Assembly (NCBI GenBank): GCA_009377445.1
Contig: WHUA01000016.1
Coordinates: 34,712 to 98,711, forward strand
Reading direction: 5' to 3'
DNA length: 64,000 bases
Source: Alphaproteobacteria bacterium
GTDB lineage: Bacteria; Pseudomonadota; Alphaproteobacteria; UBA8366
Shown in pieces: positions 32,760-41,559 of the stretch. A model generated the notes under the pieces. The model saw only the letters and a program-made list of their open reading frames with translations. It did not search any database and was not told the origin of the DNA. Position numbers and translations under genes: made by a program. Every line of letters starts with the position of its first letter. Position 1 is the first letter of the stretch.

Positions 32760-33469
32760 GCGCCGCCATTTACCGGCAGGACGACGCCGTTGAGATAGCT
32801 CGCGCGGACGGGATCGGCGAGGAAGCGGATCGCTTCGACCGCCTCGTCGATCCGGCCGAGCCGGCGCATCGGATTGGCGCGCGCCAGCCGTTCCAGCTGT
32901 CCATCGGCGAACTGGCCGCCCATCCGCCCTTCCAGCACGCCGGGCGCCACGGCGTTACAGGCGATGCCATGCCGCGCGCCTTCCAGCGCGTAGGTCTTGG
33001 TGAGCGCGTGGACGCCCGCCTTCGATGCACCGTAAGCGGGATGGACGCCCGTTCCGCCGACATGGCCGGACAGCGATCCGGCGTTGACGATACGCCCGCC
33101 GCCGGTTCGCGACATGACCGCCAGCGCCGCCGCGCAGCCGTGAAAGGTTCCGGTGAGATTGACGGCGATGATCCGGCTCCAGGCTTCCGTCCCCGCCTGC
33201 GCAACGGCGCCGGCCTCGAAAATGCCCGCGCAATTGACCCAGACCGACAGTCGGCTCTCGGCGGACGCGCGTTCTGCCAGGGCGAATACCGCGGTGCGGT
33301 CGGTCACGTCGGCGACGACGGGCGTCAGTCCGTCGCGGCCGCGCGGCGCGGCGATATCGGCGCCGAATACGGCGAAGCCATCATCGAGGAAACTGTCGCA
33401 GAGCGCCGCACCCATGTCGCCGGCGGCTCCGGTAACGACCACGCCTGGACGAATCTTCTCAGTCGCCAT
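32744..33469 (-). CDS. SDR family oxidoreductase
   Basis: A 241-aa classical short-chain dehydrogenase. The cofactor motif is TGAAGDMGAAL, the structural Asn region WVNCAGIFEAG, the catalytic serine in NAGSLSGHV, and the YxxxK pair in YGASKAGVHALTK. NGVVLPVNGG closes the sequence in the usual way. Substrate is unknown. It converges on, and overlaps by 16 bases, the EamA transporter, and is followed upstream by ilvE on the same strand. Confidence 0.9.
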   Translation of the reverse strand: MATEKIRPGVVVTGAAGDMGAALCDSFLDDGFAVFGADIAAPRGRDGLTPVVADVTDRTAVFALAERASAESRLSVWVNCAGIFEAGAVAQAGTEAWSRIIAVNLTGTFHGCAAALAVMSRTGGGRIVNAGSLSGHVGGTGVHPAYGASKAGVHALTKTYALEGARHGIACNAVAPGVLEGRMGGQFADGQLERLARANPMRRLGRIDEAVEAIRFLADPVRASYLNGVVLPVNGGAYMPS

Positions 33470-33513
33470 CCTTCATTCCCGGCCGGAGGCTTCCGGCGCG
33501 TGTCGGCGGCAGG

Positions 33514-34434
33514 CTATGCGGCGTAGGCTTTCGGCGCGTCGAGGGTCTTCGGCACCTCGCGGCGCACCTCCTCGTCGTAGTCACCCATCAGGGTTCGGGT
33601 GATTTCGCCGGGTTTGAAGCGCCGGTCACCGATCTCGCGAATGGGCGTGACCTCGACGGCGGTACCGCACAGAAAGACCTCGCTTGCCTTGTCCAGTTCC
33701 TCCGGCTTGATGTGCCGTTCGACGACTTCCATGCCGCGCATGCGGGCGAGCTGGATAACGGTGCGGCGGGTGATGCCGTCGAGGAAGCAGTCCGGCGTCG
33801 GCGTGTGGATCTTGCCGTCGATCACGAGGAAGATGTTCGCGCCGGTCGCCTCGGCGATGTTGCCGCGGTAGTCGAGCATCAGCGCGTCGTTGTAGCCGCC
33901 ATTCTCCGCCGCGTGCTTCGAGAGCGTGCAGATCATGTACAGCCCCGCGGCCTTCACTTTGCACGGGATGGTCGCCGGATCGGGCCGCTTCCACTTCGAC
34001 CACATCATGCGGATGCCTTCCATGCGCGCCTCGGGCGTGAAATAGGCGCCCCAGTGCCAGGCCGCGATGGAGAGGTGGATCTTCGAGGTGCGGGCGGAAA
34101 CGCCCATCATCTCCGATCCGCGCCAGGCGATCGGGCGGACATAGGCTTCGCTCAGCCCCTGCGCCTTCAGCACCGCATTGCACGCGGCGTCGATCTGCTC
34201 CACCGTGTAGGGAATCTCGAAATCCAGCGCCTTCGCGCCGTCGACCATGCGCCGGGTGTGCTCGGTCAGCTTGAAGATCCGGCCATTGTAGGCGCGCTCG
34301 CCTTCGAAGACGCAGGAGGCGTAATGCAGCCCATGGCTCAGGACGTGGATGTTGGCGTCCTTCCATGGAACCAGCTTGCCGTCGAACCAGATTTGACCTG
34401 GGCGATCGTCATACGGCGCTTCGTCGATCGGCAT
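33514..34434 (-). CDS. ilvE: Branched-chain amino acid aminotransferase
   Basis: A 306-aa fold-type IV PLP enzyme catalysing the last step of valine, leucine and isoleucine synthesis. HVLSHGLHYASCVFEGERAY is the usual N-terminal signature; K161 in PCKVKAAGLYMI is the likely PLP lysine; EATGANIFLV and GITRRTVIQLA are conserved C-terminal segments. A GGAGAG site precedes ATG 34434. It is divergent from the MarR-type gene, an arrangement recurrent in Alphaproteobacteria. Confidence 0.96.
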   Translation of the reverse strand: MPIDEAPYDDRPGQIWFDGKLVPWKDANIHVLSHGLHYASCVFEGERAYNGRIFKLTEHTRRMVDGAKALDFEIPYTVEQIDAACNAVLKAQGLSEAYVRPIAWRGSEMMGVSARTSKIHLSIAAWHWGAYFTPEARMEGIRMMWSKWKRPDPATIPCKVKAAGLYMICTLSKHAAENGGYNDALMLDYRGNIAEATGANIFLVIDGKIHTPTPDCFLDGITRRTVIQLARMRGMEVVERHIKPEELDKASEVFLCGTAVEVTPIREIGDRRFKPGEITRTLMGDYDEEVRREVPKTLDAPKAYAA

Positions 34435-34561
34435 GGGACTGCTCTCCGCTTATCCTGTGATTTCTTGCTGCGACGCGGTATTAATCTTACCAACTTCCTA
34501 TCGTTTGCGTCACATTATGTCGATTATCGGCTATGTATCATTGGAAAGAAAATAAGTCAAC

Positions 34562-35083
34562 ATGACTGACGTATCTTCCTCCGGATCGACACCCCGGTCG
34601 GGCGCAAACCCGCTGTTCCTCAGGGATGAGGAGCTGCGGCAGGGCATCGAGATGCTCTTCTTCGCCTACCGGGACTTCACGGCGGAGCCGGATGCCATGC
34701 TGGCGAGGTACAAATTCGGCCGGGCGCACCACCGGGTGATTTATTTCGTCGGCCGCTACCCCGGCCTGTCGGTCTCCGACCTGCTGGGAATCCTGCAGAT
34801 TACCAAGCAGAGCCTGAGCCGGGTCCTCGGCCAGCTCGTCCGCGAGCGGTTCATCACCCAGACCAAGGGCACCCAGGACCGGCGGCAGCGGCTGCTGGAG
34901 CTCACCGGCAAGGGGCGGGACCTGGAAGCGCAGCTTACCGCCAGCCAGCGGGCGCGCATTGCGCGCGCCTACCGCGACGCCGGGGCGGATGCGGTCGAAG
35001 GCTTCCGCAAGGTGATGCTGGGCATCGTCTCGAAGGACGAGGACCGCGCCCGCTTCGAGCGCGACTGGATGCCCCGCCGGTAG
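34562..35083 (+). CDS. MarR family regulator, PetP-like
   Basis: A 173-aa winged-helix MarR-type protein. The HTH is GLSVSDLLGILQITKQSLSRV, with the wing in TKGTQDRRQRLLELTGKG. Gene order ilvE (divergent) - MarR - OmpR-type regulator - histidine kinase and the sequence style match PetP of Rhodobacter capsulatus, which with PetR affects cytochrome bc1 and growth. That assignment rests on synteny. The AT-rich 127-base gap before it should hold both divergent promoters. Confidence 0.92.
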   Translation: MTDVSSSGSTPRSGANPLFLRDEELRQGIEMLFFAYRDFTAEPDAMLARYKFGRAHHRVIYFVGRYPGLSVSDLLGILQITKQSLSRVLGQLVRERFITQTKGTQDRRQRLLELTGKGRDLEAQLTASQRARIARAYRDAGADAVEGFRKVMLGIVSKDEDRARFERDWMPRR

Positions 35084-35141
35084 CCGGCGCCGCTGCGGCG
35101 CGCCCTGTTGGCGGCGCAACGAGGAATGTATACTCCCGGCG

Positions 35142-35846
35142 ATGCGCGAAGAGACGCCCCATATCCTGGTTGTCGACGACGACACGCGGCTCCGCGGTCT
35201 GTTGCGAAAATATCTGATGGATCAAGGGTTCCGGGTAACGGTCGCGGCCAATTCCCAGGACGCGCGGCGCCAGCTCGTCGCGCTCGACTTCGACCTGATC
35301 GTGCTCGACCGGATGATGCCCGGCGAAGACGGGCTGTCGCTGACGCGCTCGTTGCGCGCCGAGCGGGACGTTCCGATCCTGATGCTGACAGCGATGGCCG
35401 AGATCGGCGCCCGGATCGACGGGTTGGAAGCCGGGGTCGACGACTACCTGCCGAAACCGTTCGAGCCACGCGAGTTGCTTTTGCGGATCAGGACAATCCT
35501 CCGGCGCACGGCGGGACCGGCCCAGGCCGCCTCCGCGGCCACGGACGAAAAGCCGGTCCGCCTCGGCGCGTTCGAGTTTCTGGCGGACCGGGAAATTCTG
35601 ACCGGCGCGGGCGGACCGGTCCGTCTCACCTCCGCCGAGGCGAGCCTGCTGCGCGTGCTGGCGAAGAACGCCGGCCAGATTCTCAGTCGCGACGACCTGT
35701 CGCGCATGTGCGACATCAATGGCGCGGAAAGAACCATCGATGTCCAGGTGACGCGGCTGCGCCGCAAGATCGAGCCGGATCCCCGCCTTCCGCGCTATCT
35801 GCAGACGATACGCGGCAGGGGATACGTGCTGCGACCGGACGAATAG
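35142..35846 (+). CDS. OmpR-type response regulator, PetR-like
   Basis: A 234-aa two-component regulator. The receiver domain has the acidic pocket VVDDD (10-14), phospho-acceptor D56 in LIVLDRMMPGEDG, and K105 in YLPKPF. A C-terminal winged HTH follows (LTSAEASLLRVLAKNAGQIL, RTIDVQVTRLRRKIE, RGRGYVL). It lies 58 bases after the MarR gene and 10 bases before the kinase, so the pair is probably one operon. PetR of Rhodobacter is the suggested equivalent; the petABC operon is in this window at 49.5-52 kb. Confidence 0.95.
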   Translation: MREETPHILVVDDDTRLRGLLRKYLMDQGFRVTVAANSQDARRQLVALDFDLIVLDRMMPGEDGLSLTRSLRAERDVPILMLTAMAEIGARIDGLEAGVDDYLPKPFEPRELLLRIRTILRRTAGPAQAASAATDEKPVRLGAFEFLADREILTGAGGPVRLTSAEASLLRVLAKNAGQILSRDDLSRMCDINGAERTIDVQVTRLRRKIEPDPRLPRYLQTIRGRGYVLRPDE

Positions 35847-35856
35847 CGGTTCCGCC

Positions 35857-37179
35857 ATGCATCCGTTCGCCCTGATCAAACGCTTCCTTCCGAAGACCCT
35901 GTTCGGCCGGGCGCTGATGATCCTTGTGACGCCGCTCGTGCTGCTGCAGATCATCGCGACCTACATCTTCATCGACCGTCATTGGGAAACGATAACGCGC
36001 CGGCTCACGGCGGCGATCGCCGGGGAGATCGGCCTGGTGATCGACCAGTTGGAGCGCGAGCCCGGCGAGCAGGCGAGGCGTCGCGTCTTCGACAATGCGA
36101 ACCAGTATTTCCAGCTCCGGATGACTTTCACGCCGAACGTCTCGCTTCCGGAAACGCAGCAGGAGTACACGGGCATACTCGACCGCAAGCTCGCCATCGA
36201 CATGCGCGAGCGCGTCGGGCGCCCGTTCCTTATCGACACCACGGTCTTCAAGGAGCGCGTCATCATCGACGTGCAGCTACCCGACGGCGTTTTATCCGTC
36301 ATCGTTCCAGGGACCCGGCTGTTCAGCTCGACCACGTACATCTTCATCTTCTGGATGATCGGCACGTCGCTGATCCTGTTGGCGATCGCGATCATTTTCC
36401 TGCGCAACCAGATCAGGCCGATCCGCCGGCTGGCCGCAGCCGTCGACAGGTTCGGCAAAGGGCAGACGCAGGACGAGGAGTTCCGGGTATCGGGCGCCGC
36501 GGAAGTGCGTCTGGTGGGCATGGCGTTCAACCGGATGCGCGAGCGCATCAGCCGGCAGATCCGTCAGCGCACGGACATGCTGTCGGGCGTCAGCCATGAC
36601 CTCAGGACCCCGCTCACGCGGATTCGGCTGCAGCTCGAGATGCTCTCGGACCAGACGGCGGTCGAAGAGCTCAAGGGCGACCTTTTGGAAATGGAGAACA
36701 TGATCGACGGCTATCTCACCTTTGCCCGCGGCGAGGGCGACGAGCCGCCGATCGTCACCAACGTGAGCGCCTTGATCGAAAGCACCGTCGCCGGATGGCA
36801 GCGCAACGGCACGCGGATCGACTGCCATATCGAAAGCCACCTCGAGCTGCCGGTAAGGTCGGATGCGCTGCGGCGGTGCCTCGACAACCTGATCTCGAAC
36901 GCCAGCCGCTACGCCAAGCACGTCTGGGTCAGCGCGGGAAAGCGCAACGACTCGATCGAGATCACCGTCGACGACGACGGCCCGGGAATACCGGAGGATA
37001 AGCGGCAGGACGTGTTTCGCCCGTTCTGGCGGCTGGACGAGTCGCGCAACCCGGAAACCGGCGGGACCGGCCTCGGGCTCGCCATCGCGCGCGACGTCGC
37101 CCGTGGCCACGGCGGCGATATCATGCTTCAGCAATCGCCCCACGGCGGGCTGCGGGCGCGGATTTACCTTCCCATCTGA
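35857..37179 (+). CDS. HAMP-domain sensor histidine kinase (EnvZ-like)
   Basis: A 440-aa membrane sensor kinase and likely partner of the regulator 10 bases upstream. TM1 (ALMILVTPLVLLQIIATYIF) and TM2 (FIFWMIGTSLILLAIAIIFL) flank a periplasmic sensor of about 120 residues. A HAMP linker follows, then the H box with H247 in GVSHDLRTPLTR, the N box DNLISNASRYAK, and G boxes DDDGPGIP and GTGLGLAIARD. The signal is not evident. Order and length match EnvZ-type kinases next to PetR-like regulators. Confidence 0.95.
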   Translation: MHPFALIKRFLPKTLFGRALMILVTPLVLLQIIATYIFIDRHWETITRRLTAAIAGEIGLVIDQLEREPGEQARRRVFDNANQYFQLRMTFTPNVSLPETQQEYTGILDRKLAIDMRERVGRPFLIDTTVFKERVIIDVQLPDGVLSVIVPGTRLFSSTTYIFIFWMIGTSLILLAIAIIFLRNQIRPIRRLAAAVDRFGKGQTQDEEFRVSGAAEVRLVGMAFNRMRERISRQIRQRTDMLSGVSHDLRTPLTRIRLQLEMLSDQTAVEELKGDLLEMENMIDGYLTFARGEGDEPPIVTNVSALIESTVAGWQRNGTRIDCHIESHLELPVRSDALRRCLDNLISNASRYAKHVWVSAGKRNDSIEITVDDDGPGIPEDKRQDVFRPFWRLDESRNPETGGTGLGLAIARDVARGHGGDIMLQQSPHGGLRARIYLPI

Positions 37180-37308
37180 GCGGAGCGGGCGCCCGGATGG
37201 CGGGATGCGAGCGGTAGTCCTTTAGTACTAGTTCCGCCTGAGGATGGAACCCGGGGGCGATCCGGTAGTTTACTCGGTGAATGGTCCCAAACCGGGAGGT
37301 TACCGGTC

Positions 37309-37449
37309 ATGTCGATGAGAACAGTCGATAGGCCCGCCGACGCCGGTCGGTGGCACAGCGGTCAGGCCGTGGAGCTTGTCAACGGCACGATCGGCATCGC
37401 GGTTTGCTTCGCGCTCGTCTGCCTTTTCCTGATCGCGATGGCCCGGTGA
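37309..37449 (+). CDS. Small single-pass membrane protein (46 aa)
   Basis: Too short for routine gene calling but well supported: ATG 37309 is preceded by GGGAGG with correct spacing, and the frame ends at TGA 37447-37449. The first half is polar (MSMRTVDRPADAGRWHSGQA) and the second half is one hydrophobic helix (NGTIGIAVCFALVCLFLIAM) ending AR. It lies after the kinase gene and faces csaA. The preceding 130 bases contain the palindrome TAGTACTA. Function unknown. Confidence 0.55.
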   Translation: MSMRTVDRPADAGRWHSGQAVELVNGTIGIAVCFALVCLFLIAMAR

Positions 37450-37474
37450 TCCGGCCGCCGTTTACCGCCGCCGC

Positions 37475-37810
37475 CTAAAACATCCGGCCGCCGTCGGGAA
37501 CTTTCAGGTCCGGAGAGATCAGGACCACTTCTCCGTCGGCATCGGGGAATCCGAGAACCAGTATTTCCGACATGAAGCTGCCGATCTGCTTCGGCGGGAA
37601 ATTGACCACGGCCGCTACCTGCCGGCCCGGCAGCGCGTCCGGCGTATAGTGATGCGCGATCTGCGCCGAGGTCTTCTTCTCGCCGAGTTCAGGGCCGAAA
37701 TCGACCCACAGCTTGATCGCCGGCTTGCGCGCCTCGGGGAAGGGCTCGGCCCGTGTGATCGTGCCGACGCGGATGTCGACCTTGAGAAAATCATCGAAGG
37801 TTATCGCCAT
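37475..37810 (-). CDS. csaA: tRNA-binding protein, CsaA type
   Basis: A 111-aa OB-fold protein of the CsaA/tRNA-binding-domain family (same fold as the EMAP II and MetRS C-terminal domains). Signatures are FLKVDIRVGTI, KLWVDFGPELGEKKTSAQI, VAAVVNFPPKQIGSFMSEIL and LGFPDADGEVVLISPD. CsaA was described with export-chaperone activity in Bacillus and binds tRNA. The frame is open further upstream, but family members begin at this MAITFDDF start. The TetR gene lies 25 bases upstream. Confidence 0.93.
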   Translation of the reverse strand: MAITFDDFLKVDIRVGTITRAEPFPEARKPAIKLWVDFGPELGEKKTSAQIAHHYTPDALPGRQVAAVVNFPPKQIGSFMSEILVLGFPDADGEVVLISPDLKVPDGGRMF

Positions 37811-37835
37811 TGCGGGATCCACTCTGGGGTAAAGA

Positions 37836-38444
37836 TCAGAAGCCGCCCGGCGCGGCAGTGGCGCGGCGGCCGGCCGGCAATCCGGCCAGCAGCCGCGCAG
37901 CCGGCTCCACCCGGCGAAGATTGCTGTCGAGGGCGGCCATGGTTCGCGCGTGATCGGGGCTGTCGTCTCCCGCCCAGACATGCAGCGTGGCGAGCCAGAC
38001 GCCCGCCAGGCCCTTGCGCCGCAGCCAGCCGACCGGCCCGCCGGACGGCACGCCTGCCTGATCAAGGACCGCTCCCATGAGCCGCACGACTTCCGGCGCG
38101 GCGGCGGCGGCGCCCGCCGGGTCGAACGGCATATCGCGAAGGATGCGCACCACCGGCTGCCGGTGCTCTTCCAGAATGTCGAGACGCTGCATCAGCAGCT
38201 CGAACAGCCGGTCGCGCACCGTATCCTCCGGCTCGAACGGCGCAGGCTCCGCGGCGGCGCGCCGCTCGACTTCCTTCGCATAGGCAAGAAGGATCGACGT
38301 CTTGCACGGAAAGTGCCGGCGCATGTTCTCGGGCGTAACGCCGCTCGCCGCCGCGATATCCCGAACGGCAAGCCCGCGCCAGCCCCGTTCGCCTGCAAGA
38401 TGCAGCGCGGCGGATATCACGGGATCGAGGGGCGCGTCCGTCAT
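37836..38444 (-). CDS. TetR family transcriptional regulator
   Basis: A 202-aa protein with an N-terminal TetR-type HTH (AGERGWRGLAVRDIAAASGV, then NMRRHFPCKTSILLAYAKE) and a helical C-terminal domain (RDRLFELLMQRLDILEEHRQ, PVVRILRDM). COQ9 proteins share this fold, and the C-terminal helices recall them somewhat, but the complete recognition helix favours a regulator. It lies between csaA and proC on the minus strand. Target unknown. Confidence 0.82.
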   Translation of the reverse strand: MTDAPLDPVISAALHLAGERGWRGLAVRDIAAASGVTPENMRRHFPCKTSILLAYAKEVERRAAAEPAPFEPEDTVRDRLFELLMQRLDILEEHRQPVVRILRDMPFDPAGAAAAAPEVVRLMGAVLDQAGVPSGGPVGWLRRKGLAGVWLATLHVWAGDDSPDHARTMAALDSNLRRVEPAARLLAGLPAGRRATAAPGGF

Positions 38445-38511
38445 GGCCCGGGGATTCTACCCGCGTCGGCGCCGCAGCGGGAGTCCCCGGCGCCAGGGAC
38501 CGGCGCGCGGG

Positions 38512-39333
38512 TCAGCCGGCAAGCTCGCGGCTGCGCCGCGTCGCGGCGCCGATTGCCCGTTCCATAAGCTCCGGCAATCCGCCCGCCGCCGTCAGCACCT
38601 GCAAGGCAGCGAAGGTCGTGCCGCCCGGGCTCGTCACGTTCTCGCGCAGCTTCGAAGGCGACTCATTGCTTTCGAGCGCAAGCTGGCCCGCGCCCGCTAC
38701 CGTCACCAGCGCCAGCCGCGACGCCAGGTCGCGCGGCAATCCCGCCGCCACGCCGGCATCCGCCATCGCCTCTATCAGAAGGAAGACGTAAGCCGGGCCG
38801 CTGCCGGAGAGCGCCGTGACAGGGTCGAGCAGCGCTTCGTCCTGGACGATCACGGCCTCGCCGACGGCTTGCAGCAGCGATTGTGCAAGATGGGCCTGAG
38901 CCTCCGTCGCCCGCGCATTGGGACAGGCAACCGTGATCCCCCGGCCGATCGCGGCGGGCGTGTTGGGCATCGCCCGCACGATGGCGGCCGCGCTTCCCAG
39001 CCGCTCCTCGAAGAAGCGGATCGGCGTTCCGGCGGCGATCGACAGGAACAGGGTGCCGGCGCTGGCGAACTTGCGGTATTGCGGCGCGACTTCGGCCATC
39101 TGCTGCGGCTTCACCGCGAAGACGACCACTTCCGGATCGAGAGCGCGTGGCAGATCCTCTGCCCGGGCCACCGCCTCGACGTCGGTCCCCGGCGCCACGC
39201 CGCCGGCGCCCATCGGCTCGACGATATGCACGCCGGCAGCAACGATGCCGCTCTCCCGCCAGCCCGAAAGCATGGCAGAGCCCATCTTGCCGCATCCCAC
39301 CAGGAGAAGCGGCCTCTTCAAAACAGCAGCCAT
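38512..39333 (-). CDS. proC: Pyrroline-5-carboxylate reductase
   Basis: A 273-aa enzyme for the last step of proline synthesis (P5C to proline with NADPH). The Rossmann motif is GCGKMGSAMLSGW, followed by VFAVKPQQM, MPNTPAAIGRG and the C-terminal family signature TALSGSGPAYVFLLIEAMAD. SPGGTTFAALQVL is also conserved. It starts 15 bases after the YbjN-type gene and is probably co-transcribed with it, a frequent alphaproteobacterial pair. Confidence 0.96.
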   Translation of the reverse strand: MAAVLKRPLLLVGCGKMGSAMLSGWRESGIVAAGVHIVEPMGAGGVAPGTDVEAVARAEDLPRALDPEVVVFAVKPQQMAEVAPQYRKFASAGTLFLSIAAGTPIRFFEERLGSAAAIVRAMPNTPAAIGRGITVACPNARATEAQAHLAQSLLQAVGEAVIVQDEALLDPVTALSGSGPAYVFLLIEAMADAGVAAGLPRDLASRLALVTVAGAGQLALESNESPSKLRENVTSPGGTTFAALQVLTAAGGLPELMERAIGAATRRSRELAG

Positions 39334-39348
39334 CGGAATATCTCCCGG

Positions 39349-39852
39349 TCAGGCTTCTCCGACCGTGTCCATCATAGCCGATGCTATCGCATCGCCGGGA
39401 GTATGGCCCGCCCATACGACGAACTGAAGGGCGGGATAGAAACGCTCGCACTCGCCGAGCGCGATATCCACCATGTCTTCGAGCAGCTCCGGCGGCAGCG
39501 TCTGCCAGCCACGCGTCAGGATGGTATGCCGGTACATCGGCAGCCGGTCTTCGGAACTGACGTCGAAATGGCCGAGCCAGAGGCGCTCGTTCGCAAGACA
39601 GATCAGCTCCGTAACCGCGGGCCGCTTGTCCTCAGCGATGCGCGTATCGAACATGCAGGTGAAGTAGAGCGCGCTCAAATCTTCGCGCCAGATGAAGAAC
39701 ATGCGGTAGTCGCACCAGCGCCCGGTCGTCTCCACGACCATCTCGTGATCGCTCGAGCGGTCGAACGCCCACTCGTTCGCTACCACCAACTCTTCAAGCA
39801 GGTCGATCGGATTGTTGGATTCGACGGCAAGGTCAGCAGAAAAATATCTCAT
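39349..39852 (-). CDS. YbjN domain-containing protein
   Basis: A 167-aa protein of the YbjN family, similar in fold to type III secretion chaperones. Recognisable segments are NPIDLLEELVVANEWAFDRS, CDYRMFFIWREDLSALYFTC (as two adjacent pieces), LICLANERLWLGHFDVSSE and RHTILTRGWQTLPPELLEDM. In Alphaproteobacteria it typically lies upstream of proC, as here. Its role is unknown; E. coli YbjN affects motility and stress response. Confidence 0.85.
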   Translation of the reverse strand: MRYFSADLAVESNNPIDLLEELVVANEWAFDRSSDHEMVVETTGRWCDYRMFFIWREDLSALYFTCMFDTRIAEDKRPAVTELICLANERLWLGHFDVSSEDRLPMYRHTILTRGWQTLPPELLEDMVDIALGECERFYPALQFVVWAGHTPGDAIASAMMDTVGEA

Positions 39853-40111
39853 TCGCGCGACCTCCCAGCTTCAGTACGGCCTTGTCGGATGACCGGCGCC
39901 ACGCCCCCCTGCGCCCAGACCACCCGCGGCATGATCGAGCACCGACGCCGATGGTACATATTGTGGTCACCACCCCGAAACAACCACTACAGCTAGACTG
40001 CCAGAAGAGAGTCTACCGGTGCAAGGGAAGAATTGGCCGGTGCGGAAAAAACACGCGTGGTGATGCGGGCGAGCGAGACATGCGTAAGCAAGTACGCGCG
40101 ACAACGCCTTA

Positions 40112-40432
40112 TCAGCTATCGCCGCCGTCTGCTTCGGGGTCCTTGGATGCCGGCTTCGGCTTCGCTTTCGCGCGCGGCTTCTGCGCTTCGGCCAGGGCCG
40201 CTTCGAGCGCCGCTACGCGCGTCATGAGCGATTCTTGCTCCGTGCGCGCTTTTTCCGCCATCGCCCTGACGGCGTCGAACTCCTCGCGCGGAACATGGTC
40301 GAGGTCGGCGAGCAGCCGTTCCAGCCGCTGTTTCACCATCTCCTCGATCTCGTTGCGCAGGCCGGCCAGCGCGCCGAACGCGCCCCCTGCGACGCGCGCG
40401 AGATCGTCGAACAAGCGGTTTTGCGTCTGCAT
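40112..40432 (-). CDS. UbiK-type accessory factor (BMFP family)
   Basis: A 106-aa membrane-fusogenic coiled-coil protein. The N-terminus QTQNRLFDDLARVAGGAFGA is amphipathic and the next part is a long coiled coil (EEMVKQRLERLLADLDHVPR, REEFDAVRAMAEKARTEQES), ending in a Lys/Ala/Pro-rich tail. Enterobacterial UbiK supports ubiquinone synthesis. ATG 40432 has GGAGGAG upstream and is preferred over an earlier in-frame start at 40468. It is divergent from hldD. The 259 bases beyond its stop, up to the YbjN start, hold no gene that I can see. Confidence 0.9.
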   Translation of the reverse strand: MQTQNRLFDDLARVAGGAFGALAGLRNEIEEMVKQRLERLLADLDHVPREEFDAVRAMAEKARTEQESLMTRVAALEAALAEAQKPRAKAKPKPASKDPEADGGDS

Positions 40433-40571
40433 TTCGCTCCTCCGAGCCGTTGCGGTATGCAACCTCATATAGACGGTGGGCGGCTGCCAAACAAGCGGCG
40501 GGCCGACCTTGCTACCCTGGCAAGCCGTCGCCTATAAGAAGGCGGTTCCAAGACAGTGAGAAACGCGCTTC

Positions 40572-41555
40572 ATGATTGTCGTCACCGGCGGCGCCGGTTT
40601 CATCGGATCGAACCTCGTCGCGGCGCTGGCGGAGCGGGGCGAGACGCGCATCGTGGTCAGCGACGTGCTCGATCATCCGGCAAAGAAGGCCAGCCTCGAC
40701 AAACATCCGGTCATGGAACTGGTGGCGCCCGGCGGCCTGGGCCGCTGGCTGGAGAAGCACGGCGCGGAAATCGACACCATTTTCCATATGGGCGCGACCT
40801 CCGCGACGACCATCACCGACATGGAGCACCTGCTCGACAACAACCTGGGCACATCGCTCGATCTGTGGCGCTGGTGCAGCCGGAACCGCCGGCGTCTGAT
40901 CTACGCCTCCTCCGCCGCTACCTACGGCGACGGGCGCGCAGGTTTCGACGACGACAACGATCCTGCCGCGCTGGCGCGGCTCAGGCCATTGAACCGCTAC
41001 GGCCTGTCGAAGCAGATGTTCGACATCGCGGCGATCATGCTGGCGCACGACGGCTACAAGCCCGCGCAATGGGTCGGCCTGAAGTTCTTCAACGTCTATG
41101 GCCCGAACGAACAGCACAAGGGCGGGCAACGCAGCGTCGCCGTGCAGCTCTACGAACAGATATGCGCCGGCGGCTCGGCGCGGCTGTTCCGCTCGCACAA
41201 TCCCGACTATGGCGACGGCGGCCAGTTGCGCGACTTCATCTGGGTCGGCGACTGCGTCGACGTCATGCTGTGGCTCTACGACACGCCGTCGGTGAACGGC
41301 ATCTTCAACTGCGGCACCGGCAAGGCCCGCAGCTTCCTCGACCTGGCGCACGCCTGTTTCACGGCAATGGACCGCAGGCCGAAGATCGAATACATCGACA
41401 CTCCGGAAAACATCCGCGCCAACTACCAGTATTTCACGGAAGCCCGAATGACCCGACTACGCGAAGCGGGATACGGCCGCGACTTCACGCCGCTCGAAAC
41501 CGGCGTGGCGACCTACATCCGGAAGTATCTCGCAACCAACGATCCGCGGCGCTGA
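40572..41555 (+). CDS. hldD: ADP-L-glycero-D-manno-heptose 6-epimerase
   Basis: A 327-aa extended SDR that makes ADP-L-glycero-D-manno-heptose for the LPS inner core. The Rossmann motif is VTGGAGFIGSNLVAAL; HMGATSATTITDM and the YxxxK motif YGLSKQMFD are family-typical, as are FFNVYGPNEQHKG and RDFIWVGDCVDVML. It leads a string of plus-strand genes, followed by lgt after 4 bases. Confidence 0.95.
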   Translation: MIVVTGGAGFIGSNLVAALAERGETRIVVSDVLDHPAKKASLDKHPVMELVAPGGLGRWLEKHGAEIDTIFHMGATSATTITDMEHLLDNNLGTSLDLWRWCSRNRRRLIYASSAATYGDGRAGFDDDNDPAALARLRPLNRYGLSKQMFDIAAIMLAHDGYKPAQWVGLKFFNVYGPNEQHKGGQRSVAVQLYEQICAGGSARLFRSHNPDYGDGGQLRDFIWVGDCVDVMLWLYDTPSVNGIFNCGTGKARSFLDLAHACFTAMDRRPKIEYIDTPENIRANYQYFTEARMTRLREAGYGRDFTPLETGVATYIRKYLATNDPRR

Positions 41556-41559
41556 CGCG

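Noticed and set aside
39853..40111. Gene or RNA in the gap between YbjN and UbiK genes
   Set aside because: Frames here are short, with no ribosome site, no motif and no convincing hairpin-terminator.
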